Source: an uncultured Eubacteriales bacterium
GTDB taxonomy: Bacteria; Bacillota; Clostridia; Oscillospirales; CAG-272
Reading direction: 5' to 3'
Length of the DNA: 64,000 bases
Assembly (NCBI GenBank): GCA_934796165.1
Contig: CAKVOU010000004.1
Location: 1 to 64,000, forward strand
Shown here: positions 1 through 8,753 of the stretch, piece by piece
Position numbering within the stretch: the stretch's first letter is position 1
Layout: every line of letters begins with the position of its first letter
Program-made: the position numbers and the translations under genes
Notes under the pieces: generated by a model
What the model was told of the DNA's origin: nothing
What the model saw: only the letters and a program-made list of their open reading frames with translations
Database searches by the model: none

Positions 1-28
1 ACCCCCTTTTTTTCGGGACAGCTTTATT

Positions 29-57
29 AGATTACCACATCCCCCTCGCTTTGTCAA
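29..57 (-). promoter_or_regulatory. sigma-A-type promoter reading out of the left edge
   Basis: On the minus strand a perfect TTGACA (57-52) is followed after 17 bp by TAATCT (34-29). It would drive a gene left of the window and divergent from the DUF421 gene. Bases 1-200 hold no coding region I can support. Confidence 0.5.
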
Positions 58-200
58 CCCCTTTTTTAAAAGTTTTTTCCTTTTTTCAAGAAAAGATCCG
101 AAAGGTCAACTCCGCGCCAAATTAATTGGTCGAATCTGGAAGAATATCGCCGGCGCCCTGCGCCAATACTACTCAAAAACGGGGAGAAATCTGTGATATT

Positions 201-875
201 ATGGTTACCATACTCATACGAACGCTGATTATCTATCTTATTCTGATCGGAGCAATGCGGCTGATGGGGAAACGACAGATCGGCGAATTGGAGGTTTCGG
301 AGCTGGTCACAACGCTTCTGCTCTCGGAAATTGCAACGCTGCCGATCGAAAATCAGGATATTCCGATCCTGTATGCAATCATTCCCATCGTTACCCTGCT
401 TTTTCTGGAGGTTGCGGCATCAGTCATGCTGTCCCGGTTCCCGAAGCTCAAAGGGATTCTTTCCGCACGTCCGAGCATTCTGGTGAACAAGGGGACCGTT
501 GATCAGAAGGAGTTGTCCCGGATGCGGCTTTCTCTGGAAGAACTCTTCAGCGAACTGCGACAACAGGATGTAACGGACCTGGAGGATGTGGAGTACGCAA
601 TTCTCGAGAAAAACGGCAAGATCTCGGTCATTCTCAAAAACGAGGCGGCTCCCGTTACTGTCGGGCAAGCAGGGGTCAAACCGGACAGGGGCGGAATGAC
701 TCACATTCTCGTTTCAGGCGGGGTCATCAACCGTCACGGAATGAAAACCGCCGGGGTATCGGCAGAACAGCTGAAAAAGTATCTGAAGAAATACCGCGCG
801 ACGGTGGACGAGACTTATTATCTGACCGTCAACGACGGAGGGAAAACGGAATTTTCCCGAAAGGAGCAAAAATGA
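201..875 (+). CDS. DUF421 (YetF-like) membrane protein
   Basis: A 224-residue membrane protein of the DUF421/YetF family. The N-terminal third is hydrophobic, with about three membrane segments and the family motif MGKRQIGELEVSE near residue 22. The C-terminal half is a soluble domain expected on one face of the membrane. The ORF can be extended upstream to 126, but the family normally begins with the hydrophobic segment, so the ATG at 201 is preferred; a GGGGAG lies about 14 nt before it, which is rather far. The gene overlaps the next one by 4 nt, so translational coupling is likely. Members are linked to spore or envelope functions in Bacillus, but the molecular function is unknown. Confidence 0.85.
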   Translation: MVTILIRTLIIYLILIGAMRLMGKRQIGELEVSELVTTLLLSEIATLPIENQDIPILYAIIPIVTLLFLEVAASVMLSRFPKLKGILSARPSILVNKGTVDQKELSRMRLSLEELFSELRQQDVTDLEDVEYAILEKNGKISVILKNEAAPVTVGQAGVKPDRGGMTHILVSGGVINRHGMKTAGVSAEQLKKYLKKYRATVDETYYLTVNDGGKTEFSRKEQK

Positions 876-1237
876 AAACATTCTGGTGCTCGCTTGTCGT
901 GTTTTTGTTGCTCATCACGGCGATTGTTTTCAATTACATTTATGTCAACCGCACGGCGGACGAGCTGATCCGGCTGACGGAAAACGTCCCGGAGGATCCC
1001 TCGGACGCGGACGAGGCACTGGAGGCGCTCGCCGGCTACTGGAGATCCAACCGGGACTTTCTCGGGATGTCGGTCAGTTACACGGAATTAAATCGGGTGG
1101 ACGACCTGATCGTTGCCATGCAAAGTCACGGAAAACAGGCGGAAACCGCAGACTATCTCTGCGACCGCGCCCTGCTCCTCCCCGCAATCTGCGAAATCAG
1201 ACGACTGGAGCAGTTTCATGTGTGGAACATTTTCTGA
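872..1237 (+). CDS. DUF4363 family membrane-anchored protein
   Basis: A 121-residue protein with one N-terminal membrane segment (about residues 4-25) and a helical, acidic soluble part outside or at the membrane. It begins inside the stop codon of the DUF421 gene (ATGA overlap) behind AAGGAG. DUF4363 proteins are commonly encoded directly after DUF421 genes in Clostridia, so the two are probably partners; function is unknown. Its stop lies only 9 bp from the end of the convergent uvrB gene, and I see no terminator hairpin between them. Confidence 0.75.
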   Translation: MKTFWCSLVVFLLLITAIVFNYIYVNRTADELIRLTENVPEDPSDADEALEALAGYWRSNRDFLGMSVSYTELNRVDDLIVAMQSHGKQAETADYLCDRALLLPAICEIRRLEQFHVWNIF

Positions 1238-1246
1238 GGGGTCATG

Positions 1247-3253
1247 TCACTTGGTCTTCGCGGTGCGCAGTTCCTTGATTTTGTCTCGGAGGAACGCCGC
1301 CTGCTCGAATTCCAGATGCTGGGACGCAGCTTTCATTTCGGCAGTCAGCTTTGCAATCATTGCCTCGCGCTCGGCAGTGCTCATGCGCTTGACTTCCCTT
1401 GCACTCTCCCGCTTTCCGCGTTTCTTTTCGCCGCCCTGATCCTTGGCGTCCGTGCCAAGCTCGATGATGTCACGAATACCCTTGATGACGGTTTTCGGAG
1501 TGATACCGTGCGCTTCGTTGTACGCCATCTGAATCTTGCGGCGGCGGTTGGTCTCCGCAATGGCGCGGCGCATGGAGCCGGTCACGGTATCGGCGTACAT
1601 AATGACCTTGCCGTGTGCGTTTCTTGCAGCACGTCCGATGGTCTGAATGAGCGAAGTCTCCGCGCGGAGGAAGCCCTCCTTATCCGCGTCAAGGATGGCG
1701 ACAAGCGACACTTCGGGCAGGTCCAGCCCTTCGCGGAGCAGATTGATGCCGACCAGAACGTCAAAGACGCCGAGACGGAGGTCGCGGATGATCTCCATAC
1801 GCTCCATGGTTTCTACATTATAATGTATATAACGGACCTTGACACCGTTGTTTTCGAGGTAATCGGTCAGATCCTCCGCCATCTTCTTGGTCAGAGTGGT
1901 GACGAGCACGCGCTCCTTCTTTGAAACGCGGTCGCGGATCTCACCGAGCAGGTCGTCCACCTGCCCCTCCACGGGGCGGACATCGACCTCGGGGTCCAGC
2001 AGTCCCGTCGGGCGGATGATCTGCTCCACGATCTGGGTGGAGTGCTCCTTTTCGTACTCCTGCGGCGTTGCGCTGACAAAGACCGCCTGATGAATCTTTG
2101 CTTCAAATTCGTTGAAATACAGGGGGCGGTTGTCGTAAGCGGACGGCAGGCGGAAACCGAAATCGACCAGATTCTTCTTTCTTGCGGTATCCCCGCCGCT
2201 CATGCCGCGTACCTGCGGAAGCGTGACGTGGGACTCGTCCACAAACATGACGTAATCCGGCGGAAAATAATCAAGGAGGGTATACGGCGTTGCGCCCGGT
2301 TCCCTGCCCGACAGCACGCGGGAATAGTTCTCCACGCCGGAGCAGTACCCGACCTCGCGGATCATTTCAAGGTCGTACTTAACCCGTTCGCGGATACGCT
2401 GTGCCTCGATAAGTTTTCCCTGTTCCTCAAACCAGCGGGAACGTTCTTCCATTTCCTTTTCAATGACGGCGAGTGCGTGCTCGCGCTTGTCGTCGGAAAC
2501 GGCATAGTGAGTCGCGGGAAAGACCGCTGCGTAAACAAGGTCGCGGAGCACCTCGCCCGTCACGATGTTGATCTCGGACAGGCGGTCAATCTCGTCGCCG
2601 AAGAATTCCACCCGGATCGCCTTATCCCCGACCGCCGCCGGGATGATCTCCACGGTATCCCCGCGGACACGAAAGGTGTGGCGGACAAGGTTCATATCGT
2701 TGCGGTCGTAGCTGATAGCAATCAGACGGTGCACCAGTTCGTCCCGCGACAGGGGCATTCCGGGACGGAGCGGGATTAGAAGCCCCTCATACTCCTGCGG
2801 ATCGCCGAGCGAATAAATGCAGGAGACGCTTGCCACGATGATGACGTCGTTGCGCTCAAACAGGGCGCTCGTCGCGCTGTGGCGGAGACGGTCGATCTCG
2901 TCGTTGATGAGCGCGTCCTTTTCGATGTACATATCCTTGCCGGGGATATACGCCTCCGGCTGATAGTAATCGTAATACGACACAAAGAATTCCACGGCGG
3001 AATCGGGAAAGAACTCCCGCATTTCGGAGCAGACCTGCGCCGCGAGCGTTTTATTCGGTTCCAGGATCAGCGTCGGGCGGTTGACCTCCTTGATGACGTT
3101 TGCCATTGTGAAGGTTTTACCGGAACCGGTCACGCCGAGCAGCGTCTGACAGCGGTCCCCGCGCAGAATCCCGTCGGCGAGCTTGCGGATCGCCTGCGGC
3201 TGGTCGCCCGTCGGGGTATATTCGCTTTTCAGTATAAACTGATGTTTCTCCAT
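1247..3253 (-). CDS. uvrB: excinuclease ABC subunit B
   Basis: UvrB, 668 residues, the damage-verifying helicase-like subunit of nucleotide excision repair; it works with UvrA (encoded at 34705-37593) and UvrC. Visible motifs: Walker A GVTGSGKT at residues 40-47, the beta-hairpin YYDYYQPEAYIP at about 93-104 that clamps DNA, a DESH box near 340, helicase motifs including GRAARN, and a C-terminal UVR domain that contacts UvrC. The ORF is open 80 codons further upstream, but the ATG at 3253 has AAAGGA at good spacing and matches the usual N-terminus. It sits downstream of metH on the same strand. Length is normal. Confidence 0.97.
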   Translation of the reverse strand: MEKHQFILKSEYTPTGDQPQAIRKLADGILRGDRCQTLLGVTGSGKTFTMANVIKEVNRPTLILEPNKTLAAQVCSEMREFFPDSAVEFFVSYYDYYQPEAYIPGKDMYIEKDALINDEIDRLRHSATSALFERNDVIIVASVSCIYSLGDPQEYEGLLIPLRPGMPLSRDELVHRLIAISYDRNDMNLVRHTFRVRGDTVEIIPAAVGDKAIRVEFFGDEIDRLSEINIVTGEVLRDLVYAAVFPATHYAVSDDKREHALAVIEKEMEERSRWFEEQGKLIEAQRIRERVKYDLEMIREVGYCSGVENYSRVLSGREPGATPYTLLDYFPPDYVMFVDESHVTLPQVRGMSGGDTARKKNLVDFGFRLPSAYDNRPLYFNEFEAKIHQAVFVSATPQEYEKEHSTQIVEQIIRPTGLLDPEVDVRPVEGQVDDLLGEIRDRVSKKERVLVTTLTKKMAEDLTDYLENNGVKVRYIHYNVETMERMEIIRDLRLGVFDVLVGINLLREGLDLPEVSLVAILDADKEGFLRAETSLIQTIGRAARNAHGKVIMYADTVTGSMRRAIAETNRRRKIQMAYNEAHGITPKTVIKGIRDIIELGTDAKDQGGEKKRGKRESAREVKRMSTAEREAMIAKLTAEMKAASQHLEFEQAAFLRDKIKELRTAKTK

Positions 3254-3410
3254 GAAATGATTCCTTTCCGTTGATATTCCGGTTGCGCTCCGGACAACAC
3301 AATCCGAAGGGGTGACGGCGGGGCGCCCGATAATACGAATCGCTCCGCCCTCCCGACGACAGATTCCGCGCCGTAAAAGGTCGGAGCGAAGCAACGCAGA
3401 ACCGCGGCGT

Positions 3411-5807
3411 TTATTTGCCGAAGACTGTTTCCGCAATTCTGACCGACTCCATCGCATCAGCAGCATAAAAGTCCGCGCCGATGCGGGCGGCATATTCTTT
3501 CGTCAGCACCGCGCCGCCGACCATGACACGCGTTCCCGGTGACACTTCGTGCACAAGCCGGATGGTCTCCTCCATTGCGGGGACGGTCGTGGTCATGAGT
3601 GCGGAAAGCCCGACCAGCCGACAGCCTTTTGCTGCCTCTGCAACCGTTTCCGGGGGAACGTCCCTGCCGAGATCTTCCACATAAAACCCAAAGTTCTCAA
3701 GCAGAACGCGGACGATATTCTTGCCGATGTCGTGCAGGTCTCCCCTGACCGTTGCAATCACAATCCGTTTGTCCGGGTCCGCTGCCGAGGGAATCTTCTC
3801 CTTGATCACGGAGAACGCGGCGGAAGCGGCATCCGCCGCCATGAGAAGCTGAGGAAGATATGCCTGTTTTTTTTCAAACGCAACACCGACACGGTTGAGC
3901 GCGGGAACAATCTCGTGTTCAATGATCTCAAGCGGTTCGGTATTCTCAAGGAGCGCAAGCGTCAGCGATCTTGCCGTGTCGGACAGTCCGCGTTCGATCG
4001 CGCCGGAAAGGGTTTCCAGCGTACCGACGGCAGAGGCGGAGGGATCTCCCGCCGGGGAGGTTATCGCACTTGCGGCAGCTGACGCGGGATGTTCCGCAGC
4101 AAACGAAAGGTATCCGCAGCAGTGGAAATCCTTCCCCGCGAGCATCCGGTAAAGATGATATGCCCGCATCATTTCCGCGGAAAACGGATTCATGATTGCG
4201 GCATCCAGCCCGCGGGAAAGCGCCATCAGGAAGAAGGCGGCGTTCACCGCCTCCCGGTCGGGAAGCCCGAAGGAAACATTGGAAACGCCGAGGCTTGTAC
4301 AAATGCCGAGTTTTTCCTTGATGAGTGCAACCGCGTCAAGCGTGATTTTTGCGTTTTCGTCCCCGGAGGACACCGTCAGCGTGAGCGGGTCGGCAATGAT
4401 GTCGTGCTTCGGAATCCCGTACTCCGCCGCGGTTTCCGCAATCCGGCGGGCGATCTCAAAGCGACCCTCGGCGGTTTCGGGGATCCCGTTCTCGTCCATG
4501 GTGAGCGCGATCACACAGCCGCCGTATTTCTTCACGAGCGGGAAAATCTTCTCCATGCTTTCGCGGCTTCCGTTCACCGAATTGACGAGCGGTTTACCAT
4601 TACAGATACGCATAGCGCGCTCCATGGCTTTGGCATCTGTCGTATCAATCTGGAGCGGCAGGTCGCATACCGCCTGCAGGCGGCGCACGATGGTGCTGAC
4701 CGCTTCCGCTTCATCAATTCCGGGAAGTCCCGCGTTGACATCGAGCATCATCGCGCCCGCATCCGCCTGCCTGACGCCCTCGGAAAGGATCAGATCGTAG
4801 TCGCCGTCAAGGAGCGCCTGCCGGATCCTCTTTTTGCCCGTCGGGTTGATTCTCTCGCCGATGAGCACCGGCGAATTTCCGAAAGTCACGGTGTGCGTGC
4901 CGGAAGAAACAACCGTCTCCCGTTTCGCTTGCGGCAGGCGGTAAACCATGTCGCGCGTCGTCCGGACGGTCGCCTCCAGATAGTCGGGGGTTGTTCCGCA
5001 ACAACCGCCGATGATCGTCGCGCCGGCAGTCACCATCTCCCGCATTTCGGCGGCAAACTGCTCCGGGGTAACGGTGTAAAACAGGTTCCCGTCCGCGTCG
5101 GTTTCGGGTAATCCCGCATTGGGGTTGGCAATCACGGGGACCGACGCGTGCGCGGCAAGTTCTTTTACGACCGGAATCATCAGGTCAGGTCCGCAGGAGC
5201 AGTTACATCCGAGCGCGTCCACGCCGAGCCCCTCGAGCATTGCAACCATGGCGGCGGGCGTGGCGCCCGTCATGAGTTTGCCGGACGCATCGTAGGCGTT
5301 GGTCACAAAAACCGGCAGCGAGCAGTTTTCCTTTGCCGCGAGCACCGCCGCTTTGGTCTCATAGCAATCGGTCATGGTTTCGATGAGAACAAGGTCGACC
5401 CCGCCGATCTCCACGGCAAGACGGATGGTTCCGGCGTATACCTCCACCGCGTCCTCAAAGGAAAGCGGTCCGTAGGGGGCGAGCAGCTTCCCCGTAGGTC
5501 CGATATCCAGCGCGACAAAGCGGTCGGGGTAATCCCGCCGTGCGTCGTTTGCACACCGGATCGCCGCGCGGAGGTACACTTCCGCATTTCCGTACTTGAG
5601 CGAATTGACCCCGAACGTATTGGTTTTGATCATATCCGCGCCCGCGGCAAAATAGCGGCGGTGCAGTTCAGTCACGCAGTCCGGATGTGTGAGGTTCCAC
5701 GCCTCCGGAAGCTCGCCCGCAGCAAGCCCCATCGACTGGAGCACCGTTCCGGTTCCGCCGTCAAAGTACAGTCTTCCCTCTTTGAGTCTTTCTAAAACAG
5801 TTTTCAT
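3411..5807 (-). CDS. metH: B12-dependent methionine synthase lacking the reactivation domain
   Basis: 798 residues. It transfers the methyl group of 5-methyl-THF to homocysteine through cobalamin. Domains: homocysteine-binding barrel (1-290) with zinc ligands Cys203 and Cys269-Cys270 (GGCCGTTP); pterin-binding barrel (about 310-570, ERINPTGKK); helical cap; and B12-binding domain with the cobalt-ligand motif DLHDIG near the C-terminus. It ends after the B12 domain, whereas E. coli MetH (about 1,227 residues) continues into an AdoMet-binding reactivation domain. That domain is encoded separately just upstream (5874-6503). The start at 5807 was chosen because GAAGG precedes it and the preceding 22 codons look non-coding. 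Confidence 0.95.
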   Translation of the reverse strand: MKTVLERLKEGRLYFDGGTGTVLQSMGLAAGELPEAWNLTHPDCVTELHRRYFAAGADMIKTNTFGVNSLKYGNAEVYLRAAIRCANDARRDYPDRFVALDIGPTGKLLAPYGPLSFEDAVEVYAGTIRLAVEIGGVDLVLIETMTDCYETKAAVLAAKENCSLPVFVTNAYDASGKLMTGATPAAMVAMLEGLGVDALGCNCSCGPDLMIPVVKELAAHASVPVIANPNAGLPETDADGNLFYTVTPEQFAAEMREMVTAGATIIGGCCGTTPDYLEATVRTTRDMVYRLPQAKRETVVSSGTHTVTFGNSPVLIGERINPTGKKRIRQALLDGDYDLILSEGVRQADAGAMMLDVNAGLPGIDEAEAVSTIVRRLQAVCDLPLQIDTTDAKAMERAMRICNGKPLVNSVNGSRESMEKIFPLVKKYGGCVIALTMDENGIPETAEGRFEIARRIAETAAEYGIPKHDIIADPLTLTVSSGDENAKITLDAVALIKEKLGICTSLGVSNVSFGLPDREAVNAAFFLMALSRGLDAAIMNPFSAEMMRAYHLYRMLAGKDFHCCGYLSFAAEHPASAAASAITSPAGDPSASAVGTLETLSGAIERGLSDTARSLTLALLENTEPLEIIEHEIVPALNRVGVAFEKKQAYLPQLLMAADAASAAFSVIKEKIPSAADPDKRIVIATVRGDLHDIGKNIVRVLLENFGFYVEDLGRDVPPETVAEAAKGCRLVGLSALMTTTVPAMEETIRLVHEVSPGTRVMVGGAVLTKEYAARIGADFYAADAMESVRIAETVFGK

Positions 5808-5873
5808 GATAGAAACCTTCGTTTCCGTTGTCAGAAAAGGAAACGCCCTTTCTTTGTCAATTGTCCCGTTCAA

Positions 5874-6503
5874 TCAGTCATTCTTCTCAATCCGGATGAT
5901 CGCGCTCACGGACTTGGTCGGCGTCATCAGGAGACTTTCCGAAAGTCGGATACCGAGCTCTCTGTCGGCTCCGAGAAAGCCGAGAAGCATCGGCTGAACC
6001 TCAAGCGGCAGATCGCCGTAACCGGGGCTGAAACGGGAGCGGGTGGGGCGCGGCAGTTCCGCCGCGGCAAAATCGCACAGCGACTCGATCATTGCCGATG
6101 CGACTGCGTCGGTCACATACTGGGCAAGCACGCCGCGGTACTCCGCCGCCCGGATGACACGATCCGCGCCGACGCCGAGCGTTGCCGCAAATACATAAAC
6201 CTCCTCCGCGCCGTCAAGATATTTTGCAAGCGCGCGGCTCCGGACGGTTCCGAAGCCGAAGATGCAGGTCTCCCCGTCGGGAGAGACGCACACGCCGCTT
6301 TCGCGGAAGGTATAGGCGCACTGCGCCGCGCGGCGGAGTTCAGAGAGCGCTTCCCCGACGGGAAGCCCCGCAAAATCCCCTGCACTGTCCACGGTCTCCC
6401 GAAAAGATGGGTCCGCGGCGGAGGCAGTCCCCTTCAGGAGCCCCAGACGAAGGGCAATCTCCCGCTCGCTGACAGTAAATGCGTCCGACGGTACCAAAAT
6501 CAT
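5874..6503 (-). CDS. stand-alone methionine synthase reactivation domain
   Basis: 209 residues corresponding to the C-terminal AdoMet-binding activation domain of MetH. The diagnostic segments are RFSPGYGDLPLEVQP (about 156-170) and LLMTPTKSVSAI near the end. It should bind AdoMet and support reductive methylation of cob(II)alamin when MetH becomes oxidised. Its start overlaps the metF stop by 4 nt and metH follows after 66 bp, so MetF, reactivator and MetH are probably co-translated. A comparable separate reactivator next to a short MetH is known in Thermotoga maritima. No reductase partner is seen in the window. Confidence 0.9.
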   Translation of the reverse strand: MILVPSDAFTVSEREIALRLGLLKGTASAADPSFRETVDSAGDFAGLPVGEALSELRRAAQCAYTFRESGVCVSPDGETCIFGFGTVRSRALAKYLDGAEEVYVFAATLGVGADRVIRAAEYRGVLAQYVTDAVASAMIESLCDFAAAELPRPTRSRFSPGYGDLPLEVQPMLLGFLGADRELGIRLSESLLMTPTKSVSAIIRIEKND

Positions 6504-7360
6504 TTGAGTATCTCCGAGAGGTTCCGGAGGATTGCTTCTGCAATTTCCGGTTTGTTCATGGAATACACATGAACCGCCTTCACGCCGTTGGCAAGCAGAT
6601 CGACGATCTGCTCGGTCGCGTAAGCGATGCCCGCCTGCCGCATGGCGCCCGGTGTGTCGCCGAAGCGATCGACGATTCGCACGAACCGCTGGGGGAGCGC
6701 CGTACCGGAAATGGCGCAGATACGCCTGATGGATTTCGGGTTGGTCACCGGCATGATCCCTGCAATGACGGGCACCCCGATCCCGCTCTCACGGAGACGG
6801 TAAAGGAAATTATAATAGATGTTGTTGTCGAAAAACATCTGGGTCGTCAGAAACTCACACCCCGCCTCCACTTTACGACGGAGATTTTCAATATCTGCAA
6901 AACCGGTCGGACTGTCCGGATGGCTTTCCGGATAACATGCGCCGCCGATGCAGAAACCGCCGAACGCGCGGATATCCGCCGTCAACTCGCTTGCGTAGTG
7001 ATACTCCCGCTCCCGATTTTCGTCTCCCGCGGGAATGTCCCCGCGAAGCGCAAGTATATTTTCGATCCCCGCCTCCCGGAGTGCGGTCAGCCGCGCTTTG
7101 ATATCTGCCTTTGTGGAGGAAACACAGGTCAGATGGGCAAGCGAAGTCACACCGTGCGCAGACAGATTTTTAGCAATCTCAAGGGTATACGCGGAGGTCC
7201 CTCCGCCCGCGCCGTAGGTCACGCTCATGAAAGACGGGTGAAGGGCGGCGATCTCTTCGGTCACCTCCCGTACACTGTCAAAGGCATCCCCGCTTTTCGG
7301 CGGGAACACCTCAAAGGAAAGGCTTGGCTTTTCTCCGGCGAGAATGTCTGTAATCTTCAT
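6500..7360 (-). CDS. metF: 5,10-methylenetetrahydrofolate reductase
   Basis: 286 residues. This FAD-dependent enzyme reduces methylene-THF to 5-methyl-THF, the methyl donor for MetH encoded downstream. It has the family N-terminus SFEVFPPKSGD, the barrel segment TYGAGGGT, and a FLTTQMFFDN segment. The ATG at 7360 carries AAAGGA; an alternative ATG at 7399 has no comparable site. It starts 103 bp after the serine deaminase stop; the only structure seen there is a short GGCG/CGCC hairpin without a T-run. No SAM riboswitch was recognised upstream. Confidence 0.95.
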   Translation of the reverse strand: MKITDILAGEKPSLSFEVFPPKSGDAFDSVREVTEEIAALHPSFMSVTYGAGGGTSAYTLEIAKNLSAHGVTSLAHLTCVSSTKADIKARLTALREAGIENILALRGDIPAGDENREREYHYASELTADIRAFGGFCIGGACYPESHPDSPTGFADIENLRRKVEAGCEFLTTQMFFDNNIYYNFLYRLRESGIGVPVIAGIMPVTNPKSIRRICAISGTALPQRFVRIVDRFGDTPGAMRQAGIAYATEQIVDLLANGVKAVHVYSMNKPEIAEAILRNLSEILK

Positions 7361-7462
7361 ATCTGTCAGGTTCCTTTCTGTTTCGGAGTCATGCTCCATT
7401 GTTGTCTTTGATTCTGTCGGCGATAACATTTCGCCGGATTTCACGCTGCAGTGCGCACGGGG

Positions 7463-8707
7463 TCAGTGATAGAGCTTTGCCAATCCGCCCTCGGAGGTCT
7501 CCTTGTAGCTTCGGGACAGATCCTTCCCCGTTTCATACATCGTATCCACGACAAGGTCGAACGAGATTTTTCTTGTGTCCGTCAGGAAGTTGGCAAGGTT
7601 GACCGCGTTGATCGCACGCATGGCGGCGACCGCGTTGCGTTCGATGCAGGGAATCTGTACAAGCCCTCCGATCGGATCGCAGGTCAGTCCAAGATGATGC
7701 TCCATCGCCACCTCGGCTGCATATTCGATCTGGTCGATCCGCATGCCGTACAGTTCTGCGAGTGCTGCCGCCGCCATGGAACAGGCACTGCCGACCTCCG
7801 CCTGACAGCCGCATTCCGCGCCGCTGATCGACGCGTTGGTACGGATGATGTTTCCGATTAAGCCCGCAACCTTGAGCGCACGGCAGATCTCCTCGTCGGT
7901 CTTTCCGGACGTTTGCTGCTCATACAGAAGCACCGCCGGAAGAATTCCGCAGGAGCCACAGGTCGGCGCAGTAACAATCCGCCCGTTTGCAGCGTTTTCC
8001 TCGCTGACGGCAAACGCATACGCACAGATCAGGCGGTTTTCTCTGGTGACTGCGTCCTCGTTCTCCGGGCTCTGGCGATACAGGTATCCCGCTTTTCTCT
8101 GCACATGAAGCCCCCCGGGCAGCTCTCCTGTTCCTGCAAGTCCGTTTGATACGGCGGACTTCATGGTTTCCCAGACAAGCGGCAGATGCCGGGCAAGCGA
8201 TTTTCCTTCCACCTCGTCCGCATATTCCGGAAGACGTATTCCTCTTTTGCGGCAATACTCCGCAATATCGGAAAAGCGGCGATGGGGATAGACCTCTGCT
8301 TCCGCGATCGCATCTTCCCCATCAAGCAGAATGTCGCCTCCCCCGATGCTGAACACCCGGAGAAAGCCGATCTCCGCCCCGTTTTTCTTTGCATAAAAGT
8401 CCATGGTGTTTGGGTGCGGAAGCCCCGTCACACCGGGGCAGAAAATCACCTCGCACTTCCCTTTTGGAAGCGTTTCCTCAAGGATGCGGTCGGTGCCGTG
8501 TCCCTTCCCGGTCAGGGCAAGCGAGCCGTAGAGCTTTACGGTATAGAAGTCCGCATCGGGGTAACGGTCAAGGAACAAAAGCGCCGCTTTTTCCGGTCCC
8601 ATGGTATGCGAACTGGAGGGTCCCCTGCCGATTTTATAGATGGAACAGATGCTCCGCATTCCCGTCCCCGCGGGGACGGAAGTTGTATTCTCGGAAAACT
8701 GATTCAT
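7463..8707 (-). CDS. sdaA: L-serine ammonia-lyase, iron-sulfur type, single chain
   Basis: 414 residues with the beta and alpha parts fused in one chain. It deaminates L-serine to pyruvate using a [4Fe-4S] cluster. The N-terminal domain has GRGPSSSHTMGPEKA (from about residue 28); the C-terminal domain has APTCGSCGILPA and SGAECGCQAEVGSACSMA, which supply cluster cysteines, and CDPIGGLVQIPCIERNA. The ATG at 8707 has GAGG 8 nt upstream. An internal ATG at 8659 matches the E. coli N-terminus better but has a weaker site, so the start is uncertain by 16 codons. Pyruvate made here could feed the acetate kinase pathway. Confidence 0.93.
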   Translation of the reverse strand: MNQFSENTTSVPAGTGMRSICSIYKIGRGPSSSHTMGPEKAALLFLDRYPDADFYTVKLYGSLALTGKGHGTDRILEETLPKGKCEVIFCPGVTGLPHPNTMDFYAKKNGAEIGFLRVFSIGGGDILLDGEDAIAEAEVYPHRRFSDIAEYCRKRGIRLPEYADEVEGKSLARHLPLVWETMKSAVSNGLAGTGELPGGLHVQRKAGYLYRQSPENEDAVTRENRLICAYAFAVSEENAANGRIVTAPTCGSCGILPAVLLYEQQTSGKTDEEICRALKVAGLIGNIIRTNASISGAECGCQAEVGSACSMAAAALAELYGMRIDQIEYAAEVAMEHHLGLTCDPIGGLVQIPCIERNAVAAMRAINAVNLANFLTDTRKISFDLVVDTMYETGKDLSRSYKETSEGGLAKLYH

Positions 8708-8753
8708 TACTCTACCTCTGTGACCGGTCGGAAATCATTTTTTGACCGATCCG

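Noticed and set aside
7361..7462. SAM riboswitch before metF
   Set aside because: The 102-bp gap shows only a small GGCG/CGCC hairpin and no SAM-aptamer or terminator pattern that I can recognise.
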